Shown: positions 8,266-16,710 of the stretch, piece after piece | Layout of the letters: each line of letters opens with the position of its first letter | Position numbering within the stretch: the first letter of the stretch is position 1 | From: Bacteroidales bacterium | Lineage (GTDB): Bacteria > Bacteroidota > Bacteroidia > Bacteroidales > Muribaculaceae | DNA: 30,542 bases | Direction of reading: 5' to 3' | NCBI GenBank assembly: GCA_004552485.1 | Contig: SFOH01000023.1 | Coordinates: forward strand, 1-30,542 | Translations under genes and position numbers: made by a program | The notes under the pieces: generated by a model | Told to the model about the DNA's origin: nothing | Databases searched by the model: none | What the model saw: the letters and a program-made list of their open reading frames with translations, nothing else

Positions 8266-8299
8266 ACCCCCTAACCCCACGTAACCCCCTAACCCCACG
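8266..8299 (+). repeat. 16-bp tandem direct repeat in the leader of the VOC gene
   Basis: The unit ACCCCCTAACCCCACG occurs at 8266-8281 and 8284-8299, ending two bases before the ATG at 8302. It is exact in both copies and lies where the ribosome would bind. Confidence 0.75.
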
Positions 8300-8301
8300 C
8301 C

Positions 8302-8685
8302 ATGAAACTTGAACACATAGCCCTTTACGTCTCCGACCTGGAGAAAGCCCGCGAGTTTTTCATCACCTACTTCGGCGCCGCTTCGAACGCCATGTACCAC
8401 AACCCGCGCACCGGCCTGCGCACCTACTTCCTGAGCTTCGGCGACGGCGCGCGCCTCGAGATCATGCAGCGCCCGGACACGGTCGCCGCCCCGTTCGAGC
8501 CCATGCGCCTGGGCTACATCCACATCGCCTTCAGCGTCGGCTCCAAAGAGAATGTCGACGCGCTCACGCGACGCCTTGCCGACGCCGGATACGAGGTGAT
8601 GAGCGGCCCGCGCACCACCGGCGACGGATACTACGAGAGCTGCGTCCGCGCCTTCGAGGACAACATCATCGAAATCACGGAGTAA
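8302..8685 (+). CDS. VOC/glyoxalase-fold protein
   Basis: A 127-residue single-domain protein of the vicinal oxygen chelate superfamily. It begins MKLEHIALYVSDLEKAREFF, the typical first beta-alpha unit, and has the paired module layout. Candidate metal ligands are in the expected places: H5, E53 (RLEIM), H74 (GYIHIAF) and E124 (NIIEITE), which is the glyoxalase I pattern. The length suits lactoylglutathione lyase-like proteins. Because Bacteroidales generally lack glutathione metabolism, the substrate is open: a methylglyoxal adduct, or another small oxygenated molecule. It is divergent from the B12 operon and convergent with the GDPD fusion gene. The family is confident; the reaction is not. 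Confidence 0.85.
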   Translation: MKLEHIALYVSDLEKAREFFITYFGAASNAMYHNPRTGLRTYFLSFGDGARLEIMQRPDTVAAPFEPMRLGYIHIAFSVGSKENVDALTRRLADAGYEVMSGPRTTGDGYYESCVRAFEDNIIEITE

Positions 8686-8719
8686 TCCCCCACCCCGCCG
8701 AGCGCCGGCGCGGGCCGGG

Positions 8720-11200
8720 TCAGCGGATGAGGACTTTCTTCACCGTCGCGCCCCGGCGCACGAGGTAGACGCCCGGGACGCCCGGGGCCGCGCTCAGGCG
8801 CTGTCCCGACAGGGTGTAATAGGCCTCCGGCTCTGTGTCGGCTGCCGCGTCGTGACGGATGTCCGTGACGGTGTCGGACGTGGTGGAGAGATATGCGTCG
8901 TAACTGCCCGGCTGGAATTTGGCGCTGTTGCGGCGGTTGCCCTCGCAGTCGCTATACAGGTCGGTGTTCACCCACCCGATGAAATCCGCGCCGACGCCCG
9001 CCACGTTCACCGAATTAAAGTTTGTGGCGAGGTGGTGGAGGTCATCGGCGGTGAGGAAGTGCGAGGCCACGTCCGGCACATCGCAGCGCACCGCGCCGCC
9101 GTCGGTGACGGTGAGATTGGACGGGCGCACGTCGCCGAGGAAGGTGTCCCCGGCATTGTCCTCCGTCGTTCCCAGGAAATGCTGGAAGATGTTGGCGCCG
9201 CCGGAGGTGAATTTGGCCGTCGTGCCTTCGTTGTGAACAGAGTAGACATTGTCCTCGCCGAAGAAGATGTTGTTGGCGAGCAGACGCGTGCGTGCTTCGT
9301 TGTATCGCACCATGCTCTCGATGTGGCTTTCGGATCGGGAGGGAGCGTAGAAGCTGGAGCTGAGCAGGAGCAGGTCTCCGTCGGTGTTCACCATGATGGG
9401 ACGCCAGGTGCCGTAAGACCGGTTGTCGGCGAACGACGTGTTGTTCACGCAAACCGTCGAGGCCGTGGCGCCATGCACGCAGATGCCCCAGTTGTTGTTG
9501 GTGACATTGCCGTAGAAACGGCTGTTGGTGACAAACAAACGTCCGGCGCCGCCAAGGCGCACCACGCCGCGCGACGAAGAGCGGTTGTCATGGACGGAGA
9601 CATCCCTCATCTTGATGAGGTTGTCGGCCGAGCCGTCAATGTTCAGCACCGAGCCCACGCCATCCCAGTCGCCGCCCGCACCGCAGTTGAAGCCGCGGAG
9701 CTCGCACTGCCAGAAGTCGAGGGTCGAGCCGGTGCCGTCGAGCCAGAAAGCGCGCGTGCGGGCCGCCTGGTCCACGCCGTAACCGCCGTCGAAGGTGATG
9801 CCCACAATGAGGATGTCGGCACCACGGACATAGAAAAGATTGTCGATGGACGACGGCGCCGAGGCGGGACGGATGACGGTTTTGCCGACGCCCTGGCCGC
9901 GCATGGATTTCACCTTCTTGGTCAGCGCGGTGCGCATCGGGATTTGGAACGTGCCCTCGCCGAAGACAATGTCTATGCCGGACAGGTCGGTGTCGTCGCT
10001 CATAATGCGGGCGAACTCGGCGGGCCCCATGGCGTCCTCCCACGAGCGCCCGCAGGCGTCGCCGTTCGACTCGGGCAGCACGTACAGCGTCGAAGCGCCG
10101 GCCATGTGTCCGGTGGGATAGCCGAGACTGTTCAGGGCGGAGGCGCATCCGGCGGGGTCGTCGGTCATGATGTATCCCACGCGACCCCAGTGGTCCGTGA
10201 TGGCCTTGATGGCGGCGGGGTCAGTGCCGAAGTTGGGCGTGGCCGCATCGTGAACGTTCAGCAGACAGATGCAGGGCAGCAGACCGTCACGGATGCCGGC
10301 ATTGATGTTGGTGAACACCGTCCCCGTGGGCTGGTAGGAGCCCTGCGTATAATTGTGCTTGGCCGTCGAGCCGGTGAAGGTCGATGCCGACGCCGCCCAG
10401 CAGCCGAGGTGGACACCGGGATGAGCGGCCACGAGTTCGTCCTTCTTGGACGCGGCATAGAAAATCACACTCTCCCACATGTTCAGCTTGTCAATGACCT
10501 TCACCATCGCGCTCACATCGTTGGCGTCGGTCTTGTCGATATTGAAATAAACGCGGCCGCGACCATGGCGCAGGAACTCCTCGGCCGACTGAATGCACGT
10601 CGACGTGACATTATTGTTGCGGTCGCGGACACGAATCGTGCGCACCGTTGCCCAGTCCAGACTGCTGATGTAACGGCGGTTGCCGTTCTGGTCCAGCGGG
10701 TTGGCATCGTGGGTGATGACCGGGACACCGTCGCGCGTGACCCAGAAGTCCGTCTCAATGACATCCGCACCCGCAGCGATGGCATCGTCCATCGCCAGAG
10801 TCGTATTCTCCGGCATCGAGGCGTTCGTGGTGTGGGAGCGGTGCGACATAATCATCACACCGCGATAGTTGGGGTCGTCATAGCGCGACAGGAACTCGGA
10901 GAGCGGCACCTTGCCGGCCACCTCAATATTCCGCGACACCGAGCCGGCGCCGGCGGCCGAAGCCGTGACCGTATAGTTACCCGGCCTGGCATAGGCGTGC
11001 GAGGCAGAACGGCCGGCAGCAACAGAGACAGAACTGCCGTCGCCCCAGTCCACCACCGCCGCACCGCTGTGGCCGGCCGTGGACAGCGACACCGTTTCGC
11101 GCAGATGTGCAAAATCCGGCACACTGACGGAGATATCAGCCCGGGCACCGGACACGCTCATCGTTCCGAGCACCACCAACGCAGCAATCCATTTCTTCAT
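8720..11200 (-). CDS. secreted PKD-like / GDPD / beta-helix fusion protein
   Basis: Starting at the ATG at 11200 (MKKWIAALVVLGTMSVSGARA, a clean signal peptide), the protein has 826 residues; an ATG 18 bases upstream would add six charged residues. Domains in order: a PKD-like Ig fold (about 22-95, VVDWGDGSS ... HAYARPGNYTVTAS); a glycerophosphodiester phosphodiesterase domain (about 110-370) with H120-R, the PENT motif, E149-x-D151 and H164-D, which match the metal and catalytic residues of GDPD enzymes; a parallel beta-helix-like region (about 380-740) with repeated short strands (SVHDNRSSS, FVTNSRFYGNVTNNNWG); and a tail (AYYTLSGQRLSAAPGVPGVY ... VLIR) resembling a type IX sorting signal. 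It probably acts outside the cell or on its surface on a phosphodiester substrate such as glycerophospholipid head groups or teichoic acid. The substrate is inference. Confidence 0.85.
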   Translation of the reverse strand: MKKWIAALVVLGTMSVSGARADISVSVPDFAHLRETVSLSTAGHSGAAVVDWGDGSSVSVAAGRSASHAYARPGNYTVTASAAGAGSVSRNIEVAGKVPLSEFLSRYDDPNYRGVMIMSHRSHTTNASMPENTTLAMDDAIAAGADVIETDFWVTRDGVPVITHDANPLDQNGNRRYISSLDWATVRTIRVRDRNNNVTSTCIQSAEEFLRHGRGRVYFNIDKTDANDVSAMVKVIDKLNMWESVIFYAASKKDELVAAHPGVHLGCWAASASTFTGSTAKHNYTQGSYQPTGTVFTNINAGIRDGLLPCICLLNVHDAATPNFGTDPAAIKAITDHWGRVGYIMTDDPAGCASALNSLGYPTGHMAGASTLYVLPESNGDACGRSWEDAMGPAEFARIMSDDTDLSGIDIVFGEGTFQIPMRTALTKKVKSMRGQGVGKTVIRPASAPSSIDNLFYVRGADILIVGITFDGGYGVDQAARTRAFWLDGTGSTLDFWQCELRGFNCGAGGDWDGVGSVLNIDGSADNLIKMRDVSVHDNRSSSRGVVRLGGAGRLFVTNSRFYGNVTNNNWGICVHGATASTVCVNNTSFADNRSYGTWRPIMVNTDGDLLLLSSSFYAPSRSESHIESMVRYNEARTRLLANNIFFGEDNVYSVHNEGTTAKFTSGGANIFQHFLGTTEDNAGDTFLGDVRPSNLTVTDGGAVRCDVPDVASHFLTADDLHHLATNFNSVNVAGVGADFIGWVNTDLYSDCEGNRRNSAKFQPGSYDAYLSTTSDTVTDIRHDAAADTEPEAYYTLSGQRLSAAPGVPGVYLVRRGATVKKVLIR

Positions 11201-11274
11201 ATCTTCACCCTTTCTCATTTTCTTATTCTTTTTCAGTTTTCAGCCTTTTGCTTTTGCTTATCATACTTTCCCTG

Positions 11275-11307
11275 CAAAGTTAATCATTTTTTGCCTCCCG
11301 TCCCAAA
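11275..11307 (-). promoter_or_regulatory. promoter of the GDPD fusion gene
   Basis: On the minus strand TTTG (11307-11304) is followed after 21 bases by TAACTTTG (11282-11275), about 75 bases upstream of the chosen ATG. Confidence 0.65.
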
Positions 11308-11391
11308 AAATATGTCCACACCTCCTCATATATCCCCCATCCGGCCATTCCCTTCCTCAATACATATCCGTAATTCTCTCATAGCCAAATA

Positions 11392-11423
11392 TTTGGTTTA
11401 CTCGATGTAATGATGTATCTTTG
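11392..11423 (+). promoter_or_regulatory. promoter of the 59-residue gene
   Basis: TTTG at 11392-11395, then 20 bases, then TATCTTTG at 11416-11423: a full match to the Bacteroidetes consensus, 20 bases before the ATG at 11444. Confidence 0.7.
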
Positions 11424-11443
11424 TATTCAAATCTGAAACAGAT

Positions 11444-11623
11444 ATGGCAACTCCCATTAAAGCAGTTCCTATTCTTACCGGGGCTTTGGCAGAAGACTTT
11501 GTACGCCAGGCTGAAGAAAACGAGCGCAAGCCGCGCCGTATACTTTCGGAAGAACAGGAAAAGAAAATCGAAGAAATAATGCGTCGCTCCCGCGAGACCG
11601 TTCCTTCATGGCTCAAACAATGA
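11444..11623 (+). CDS. small antitoxin-like orphan protein
   Basis: A 59-residue protein, MATPIKAVPILTGALAEDFV followed by a charged helix (RQAEENERKPRRILSEEQEK, then KIEEIMRRSRETVPSWLKQ). It has its own consensus promoter and a stop at 11621-11623. The opening MATPIK.xPxLTG.xAExF followed by a basic/acidic helix is a pattern I associate with small antitoxin-like proteins of Bacteroidetes, but that is from memory and I cannot name the family. Such proteins usually precede a toxin gene. Here no partner follows: the next 200 bases are non-coding and then comes the GatB/YqeY gene. It may be an orphan or may have lost its toxin. Confidence 0.7.
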   Translation: MATPIKAVPILTGALAEDFVRQAEENERKPRRILSEEQEKKIEEIMRRSRETVPSWLKQ

Positions 11624-11713
11624 GCGAAGGAGTGGTTGTTCTCTCGCGGTTTTGATAGAAATGCATTAAAAAAGGCAGGCAGGGGCGGGGAAATGCGGGC
11701 GGAGGGATTTTTT

Positions 11714-11745
11714 TTTGGGGGTGACGGAGATTTTTTGTAACTTTG
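11714..11745 (+). promoter_or_regulatory. promoter of the GatB/YqeY gene
   Basis: TTTG at 11714-11717, 20 bases, then TAACTTTG at 11738-11745, about 85 bases before the ATG at 11830. Confidence 0.7.
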
Positions 11746-11829
11746 TGAGTTAAAAGTGACGGCATTCCGCATTGCGGCGTCCGGCCGCCACTCCATCAGT
11801 ACGCATTCTTTATAACTCTCAATACGATT

Positions 11830-12282
11830 ATGGATTTATTTGACAGGATTAGCGCAGACATCAAGACTGCTATGCTGGCGCGCCAGAAGGTGCGTCTCGA
11901 AGCCCTGCGCGGCATCAAGAAGGAATTCCTGGAGGCCAAGACGGCCCCGGGCGCCGGCGGCGTCCTCTCCGACGACACGGCCATGAAGATTCTTGTGAAG
12001 ATGGCCAAACAGCGCCGCGAGAGCGCCAAGATTTACCAGGAGAACAACCGTCCTGAGCTGGCCGAGAACGAGCTGGCCGAGATGGCTGTCATCGAGGAAT
12101 ACCTGCCCAAGAAGCTCTCCGCCGACGAGCTCGAGGCTGAGCTGCAGAAGATTATCGCCGAGGTCGGCGCCACTTCGCCCCAGGAAATGGGCAAGGTGAT
12201 GGGCGTCGCCACCAAGAAGCTGGCCGGTCGTGCCGACGGCAAGGACATCTCCGTGGCCGTGCGCCGTCTGCTGGCAAAATGA
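11830..12282 (+). CDS. GatB/YqeY domain protein
   Basis: A 150-residue soluble protein of the YqeY family, full length. It begins MDLFDRISADIKTAMLARQK, with the long helical N-terminal half and then EEYLPKKLSADELEAELQKI and MGKVMGVATKKLAGRADGKD, which match the tail domain of GatB that contacts tRNA. Stand-alone YqeY proteins are widespread and often near translation genes; here seryl-tRNA synthetase starts 74 bases downstream, so the two may be co-transcribed. The exact function of the family is not settled, although a link with tRNA amidation or translation is likely from the domain. Confidence 0.92.
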   Translation: MDLFDRISADIKTAMLARQKVRLEALRGIKKEFLEAKTAPGAGGVLSDDTAMKILVKMAKQRRESAKIYQENNRPELAENELAEMAVIEEYLPKKLSADELEAELQKIIAEVGATSPQEMGKVMGVATKKLAGRADGKDISVAVRRLLAK

Positions 12283-12356
12283 GCCCCTGCGCAACGACAA
12301 AATGACATCGCGCGCGTGCGCGTACAATATTATATTACAAAAACCAAAAAGCAACA

Positions 12357-13628
12357 ATGCTTACACTTCAACAGATAAAAGAGAACCCCGAGTTCATCGT
12401 AGAGCGTCTGGCTGTCAAGGGTTTTGACGGCAAAGATGCTATAAATCAGGTGCTTGCCCTCGACGAAGAGCGCCGTCAGACTCAGCTGAAGAGCGACAAT
12501 GCCGCCGCCCAGCTCAACCGTCATGCCGCCGAAATCGGCAAGCTGATGAAGGCCGGTCAGAAGGAAGAGGCCGAGAAAATCAAGGCCCTCGTGGCCACGC
12601 TCAAATCCGAGCAGAAGGCTCTTGCCGACGAGGTAAGCCGCTGTGAGACAGAGATTCGCAACATCCTGCTCAGCGTGCCCAACATCCCCTACAAGGGCGT
12701 GCCCGCCGGCACCAGCGCCGCCGACAATGTGGTCGAGAAGACGGGCGGTCCGATGCCCGACCTCCCCGCCGACGCCATGCCCCACTGGGACCTCTGCAAG
12801 AAATACAACATCATCGACTTTGACCTGGGCGTGAAAATCACCGGCGCCGGCTTCCCCGTCTACATCGGCAAAGGCGCCAAGCTCCAGCGCGCCCTCATCC
12901 AGTTCTTCCTCGACAGCGCCTCCGAGGCCGGCTACCTGGAGATTCAGCCGCCCTATGTGGTGAACGAGGCATCGGGCTACGGCACAGGCCAACTCCCCGA
13001 CAAGGAGGGCCAGATGTACTATGTCAACGAGGACAACCTCTACCTCATCCCCACCGCCGAGGTGCCCGTCACCAACCTCTACCGCGACGTCATCATCCCC
13101 GGCGACCAGCTCCCCAAGAAGAACTGCGCCTACTCGGCCTGCTTCCGCCGCGAGGCCGGCAGCTACGGCAAGGACGTGCGCGGCCTGAACCGTCTCCACC
13201 AGTTCGACAAGGTTGAGATCGTGCGCATCGAGAAACCCGAAAACTCCTACGCCGCCCTCGAGGAGATGAAAGACCACGTGCAGAGCCTGCTCGACCGCCT
13301 CGGCCTGCCTTGGCACATCCTGCGTCTCTGCGGCGGCGACATGAGCTTCACCTCCGCCATCACCTTCGACTTCGAGGTGTGGTCGGCCGCTCAGAAGCGC
13401 TGGCTCGAGGTGTCGTCCGTCTCCAACTTCGAGACCTACCAGGCCAACCGCCTCAAATGCCGCTACCGTGGCGAGGACAAAAAGACCCACCTGTGCCACA
13501 CCCTCAACGGATCGGCCCTCGCCCTGCCCCGCATCATGGCCGCCATCCTGGAGAACAACCAGACGCCCGAGGGTATCGTCGTCCCCGAAGTGCTCCGCAA
13601 GTACACCGGCTTCTCCATCATCGACTGA
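12357..13628 (+). CDS. serS: seryl-tRNA synthetase
   Basis: A 423-residue class II aminoacyl-tRNA synthetase that charges tRNA-Ser with serine, in the cytosol. Residues 1-105 are the long antiparallel coiled-coil arm that binds the tRNA (MLTLQQIKENPEFIVERLAV, then alternating charged helices). The catalytic domain has motif 2 with F263-R-R-E266 (ACFRREAGSYGKDVRG) and motif 3 near residue 385 (GSALALPRIMAAILENNQ), plus TAEVPVTN, which is typical of SerRS. Length is normal for bacteria. A strong intrinsic terminator follows at 13673. The start ATG at 12359 region reads MLTLQQ with no better upstream choice. Confidence 0.98.
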   Translation: MLTLQQIKENPEFIVERLAVKGFDGKDAINQVLALDEERRQTQLKSDNAAAQLNRHAAEIGKLMKAGQKEEAEKIKALVATLKSEQKALADEVSRCETEIRNILLSVPNIPYKGVPAGTSAADNVVEKTGGPMPDLPADAMPHWDLCKKYNIIDFDLGVKITGAGFPVYIGKGAKLQRALIQFFLDSASEAGYLEIQPPYVVNEASGYGTGQLPDKEGQMYYVNEDNLYLIPTAEVPVTNLYRDVIIPGDQLPKKNCAYSACFRREAGSYGKDVRGLNRLHQFDKVEIVRIEKPENSYAALEEMKDHVQSLLDRLGLPWHILRLCGGDMSFTSAITFDFEVWSAAQKRWLEVSSVSNFETYQANRLKCRYRGEDKKTHLCHTLNGSALALPRIMAAILENNQTPEGIVVPEVLRKYTGFSIID

Positions 13629-13672
13629 TTCTCGGATCTCAGGCCTTAGGCCTTAGGCTTCAGATTATAGGC

Positions 13673-13722
13673 GCGAAGACACGCTGTCGCTTTTCCCCGG
13701 CAGCGTGTCTTCGCACTTTTTC
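13673..13722 (+). terminator. intrinsic terminator after serS
   Basis: A perfect 14-bp stem (GCGAAGACACGCTG at 13673-13686 with its complement at 13701-13714), 14-base loop, then ACTTTTTCT. It lies 45 bases beyond the serS stop. Confidence 0.88.
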
Positions 13723-13824
13723 TATGGCCGTATCGTCCGAATTGTCGCCCGATTGTCCGCGTTGTTGGCCGATTGAGCGGGAGGTGGCACGACGGATTCC
13801 GAATAATTGTTACCTTTGCGGAGT

Positions 13825-14685
13825 ATGAGAAATCTGATTATGCCTATGATGGCGGCATTGGCTTTCCTCCTCGCCGGCTGCGACAACTTCGAGAGCCACC
13901 CCTATGCCGCAAAGATTCACGGCGACACGGACATCATCGCCAAAAACGTGGCCGAGATTGAGGCCATGCAGCTGAAGCCGCCCTTCAAGTTCGCCTTTCT
14001 GACCGACACTCAGGCCGCCTACAACGAGCTTGAGGACGCCGTCAGAGAGATACGCAGCCGCGGCGACATCGCCTTCGTGGTCCACGGCGGCGACATGACC
14101 GACTTTGGCCTGCCCAAAGAGTTCGTATGGTGCCGCGACATCATGCAGACCTGCGGCGTGCCCTACGTCCCCGTAATCGGCAACCACGACTGCCTCGGAA
14201 ACGGCGAGCAGACCTACCGCTACATCTTCGGCACGGACAACTATTCGTTCAACGCCGGACCCGTTCACTTCGTCATGCTCAACACCATAGCCCTCGAGTA
14301 CGACTACTCGCACCCCGTCCCCGACTTCACCTTCCTCACCTCCGACTGCGAGGCGGTCAACGCCCTCAATGCCGCCGCGCCCGGCACTGTCACCCACACC
14401 GTCGCCGTCATGCACTCGCGCCCCTTCGACGAACAGTTCAACAACAATGTCGTGCAGCCGTTCAACTACTACCTCGAGCAATTCCCGGGCATGAAAAACG
14501 CCGACCCGGGCGCCGGCACCGTCACCCACGGCTTCTGCCTCTGCGGCCACAACCACTCCTTCCAGGCCGCCGACCTCTTCGACAACGGCATCATCTACTG
14601 GCAATGCGCCAACACCGGCAAACGCCAATATTTTGTGATAACCATAACGGACACCGGCTATGAAGTGGAAAAGATTGATTTTTAG
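13825..14685 (+). CDS. lipoprotein calcineurin-like metallophosphoesterase
   Basis: The 286-residue protein starts at the ATG at 13825, giving a lipoprotein signal peptide with lipobox LLAGC (C19). An upstream TTG would spoil the signal. Metallophosphoesterase motifs follow in order: FLTD61TQ, GGD90MTDFG, GN120H121D, MH197SRPF and GH242NH244S. The first motif has glutamine where D-x-H is usual, so one metal site may be altered. It is therefore probably an envelope-anchored phosphoesterase; the substrate is unknown. A TACCTTTG -7 element at 13811-13818 would put transcription start almost on the ATG. The gene overlaps the next by 26 bases, suggesting paired expression. Confidence 0.9.
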   Translation: MRNLIMPMMAALAFLLAGCDNFESHPYAAKIHGDTDIIAKNVAEIEAMQLKPPFKFAFLTDTQAAYNELEDAVREIRSRGDIAFVVHGGDMTDFGLPKEFVWCRDIMQTCGVPYVPVIGNHDCLGNGEQTYRYIFGTDNYSFNAGPVHFVMLNTIALEYDYSHPVPDFTFLTSDCEAVNALNAAAPGTVTHTVAVMHSRPFDEQFNNNVVQPFNYYLEQFPGMKNADPGAGTVTHGFCLCGHNHSFQAADLFDNGIIYWQCANTGKRQYFVITITDTGYEVEKIDF

Positions 14686-15355
14686 CGCGTTGGCGGCCAC
14701 CTCGCTGTTCGCGGCCGGCGCCGCCGTGCCCGACTCGCTCAGCTCCGACTCCGTCGTCGCCACAGTCATAGAGACCGTGCCGGCGCCCGTCAATCCCCGC
14801 TACGAGCAGCGCATGGCCAAACGCGTCGAGCTGTGGAACCGCCTCATTCCCAACATGCTGACCCTCCAGTATGCCGGCGACATCGGCACCGTCTCCGCCG
14901 GCATCGGCTGGGACTACGGCCGCAGCAACCAGTGGGAGACGCACCTGCTCATCGGCCTCGTCACCAAACAGAACCGGCAGAAAGCCTACGTGACCACAAC
15001 CCTGCGCGAGACCTACGTCCCGTGGCGCATCCGCCTGTCGCCCCTGTGGAGCATCCGGCCGCTGAGCGTCAGCCTCTCGGCCAACACCATCCTCAACGGC
15101 GACTTCTGGGTCAGCGAGCCCGACCGCTATCCCTCAGGCTATTACGGCTTCAGCAGCAAGATACGCTTCCACCTCGGCCTGGGTCAGCGCATCGCCTTCT
15201 CCATCCCCGAGCGCAAGCGCGTCGCCGCCCGCGAAGTCTCCATCTACTATGAGATTTCGACATGCGACCTCTACGTGCGCCAGAAAATCAAGAGCAGCAG
15301 CATCCCCCTCAAAGACATCATCGTCATCGGCCTCGGCGCCATCTTCGTCATCTGA
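14660..15355 (+). CDS. small outer-membrane-type protein, function unknown
   Basis: A 231-residue protein with an N-terminal signal peptide (MKWKRLIFSALAATSLFAAG) and, after about residue 70, alternating-pattern beta strands (TLQYAGDIGTVSAGIGWDYG, WETHLLIGLVT, YYGFSSKIRFHLGLGQRIAF) that fit a small outer-membrane barrel. I do not recognise a named family. Its start lies 26 bases inside the metallophosphoesterase lipoprotein gene, so the two are probably translated together and may act at the same membrane. It ends 14 bases before the convergent DUF4143 ATPase gene. Confidence 0.8.
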   Translation: MKWKRLIFSALAATSLFAAGAAVPDSLSSDSVVATVIETVPAPVNPRYEQRMAKRVELWNRLIPNMLTLQYAGDIGTVSAGIGWDYGRSNQWETHLLIGLVTKQNRQKAYVTTTLRETYVPWRIRLSPLWSIRPLSVSLSANTILNGDFWVSEPDRYPSGYYGFSSKIRFHLGLGQRIAFSIPERKRVAAREVSIYYEISTCDLYVRQKIKSSSIPLKDIIVIGLGAIFVI

Positions 15356-15369
15356 CCCCCCTCCTAAAC

Positions 15370-16659
15370 TCAATCGCGCAGGCATCCTAAGGGAACGACA
15401 AAAACGCCGTCTTCGCGGCGATAAGCGAATTCGCCGCCCGTCAGAACCATCAGGAATGATGGCGCCGGAGTCTTTGTCCGGTCGATATTCGATGCCAGCT
15501 TCTTGAGATGTTCAGCACCTTCTTCGATTTCGCGGCTTCCGAGTTTTACTTCCACGGCAGCCCATCGCCCGTCATCAAGGGTTATTATCAGATCGGCTTC
15601 CAGGCCGCTGTTGTCGTGGTAATGTCGGACTGTTCCGCGAAGCGGCTCGGAATAAATCCTCAAATCACGGGCGCAAAGTGACTCGAAGAGAAATCCGTAA
15701 TAATTGAAGTCCTCAAGGATGGTGCTCGGGCTCGCTCCTATTGCAGCAGCCGCCAGCGAGGGATCCACGAACTGACGCTTATCCGATGTGCGTATACCCG
15801 TCTTGGACCTCAACGATGGCTGCCAGGCTTTAATGTCCTCTATGATAAAAAGTTTGCGCAAAGCCCTTAGGTAGACTTTGAGGGTCTTGTCAGATATGGA
15901 GGAGTCGTTGGCTCGGACCTCGCCCATTATTGTCTTGTCCGTGGTCATGGTGGAGATGTTGCGAGCCAGAGACCTCAACACGCTTCTCACTCGGTCAGGG
16001 TCTTTCTGCGACTTGTCAACCGCCGATGCATCCCTCTCACAGACAGCCTCGACATAATCCTTGGCAACTTCCAATGAGTCTTCCTTTTCGAGATGAAGCG
16101 CAGCAGGCCATCCGCCCCGGCAGATTACATGGGCGATATTTTCTATCGTGAGAGAACTCATTGATGTAACATCGGTGTTCCCTTCAAACAATCCCTTCAG
16201 CGAAACATCGCCGTTCGACTCTCCGGATTCGAACAGACTCATCGGACGCATCCTCAGCCGCGAAATGCGGCCGGTGCCGGTATGCTGCATCTTCTCGTCC
16301 GGAAGCATGTCGCTGTCTTCGTCCACAACGACGCTGCCCGTCAGTATGTATTGTCCCTTCTTAGGGTCTCTGTCAACCGCAAAACGGACGGCATCCCACA
16401 ATACCGTAGCTGTCTGCCATTCATCTATGAGGCGGGGCTTTTCGCCATGCAACAGAAATGACGGCTCCGTCTGAGCCATCTTAAGATAAGATGCACGCTT
16501 GTCCGGATCCTGCATATAAATCACGCTGTTAGATGCTTTCAGCGCCGTCCATGTCTTACCACACAATTTGGGCCCGATTACGAGAACAGCTCCGCTCGTG
16601 CGCAGCTTTTTCTGCAACATTTGGTCGGCAACTCTGGGAATATAATCTGAAATATCCAT
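15370..16659 (-). CDS. DUF4143-type AAA ATPase
   Basis: A 429-residue ATPase of the AAA_14/DUF4143 family. Walker A is GPKLCGKT (29-36); the Walker B region is RLIDEWQ (about 76-82); a sensor-like YILTGS follows near residue 105. The C-terminal half carries the DUF4143 domain with an EADLIITLDDGRWAAVEVKLG stretch that resembles a PD-(D/E)xK nuclease core (D, then E-x-K). These proteins are very common, often in many copies, in Bacteroidales, and their function is unknown; mobile or defence-related roles have been suggested. Codon use is less GC-rich than that of the neighbours, which suggests acquisition. Upstream are a -7 element and four 23-bp repeats. Confidence 0.88.
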   Translation of the reverse strand: MDISDYIPRVADQMLQKKLRTSGAVLVIGPKLCGKTWTALKASNSVIYMQDPDKRASYLKMAQTEPSFLLHGEKPRLIDEWQTATVLWDAVRFAVDRDPKKGQYILTGSVVVDEDSDMLPDEKMQHTGTGRISRLRMRPMSLFESGESNGDVSLKGLFEGNTDVTSMSSLTIENIAHVICRGGWPAALHLEKEDSLEVAKDYVEAVCERDASAVDKSQKDPDRVRSVLRSLARNISTMTTDKTIMGEVRANDSSISDKTLKVYLRALRKLFIIEDIKAWQPSLRSKTGIRTSDKRQFVDPSLAAAAIGASPSTILEDFNYYGFLFESLCARDLRIYSEPLRGTVRHYHDNSGLEADLIITLDDGRWAAVEVKLGSREIEEGAEHLKKLASNIDRTKTPAPSFLMVLTGGEFAYRREDGVFVVPLGCLRD

Positions 16660-16675
16660 AGTTTGAAGTTTTGTG

Positions 16676-16706
16676 CAAATTTAGTAATTCTCAGACAATT
16701 ACGCAA
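16676..16706 (-). promoter_or_regulatory. promoter of the DUF4143 ATPase gene
   Basis: On the minus strand TTG (16706-16704) is followed after 20 bases by TAAATTTG (16683-16676), 17 bases before the ATG at 16659. Confidence 0.6.
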
Positions 16707-16710
16707 GCCA

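Noticed and set aside
8852..11410. 852-codon open frame on the + strand opposite the GDPD fusion gene
   Set aside because: No domain or signal; it is explained as a shadow of the GC-rich gene on the other strand and runs over two promoters.
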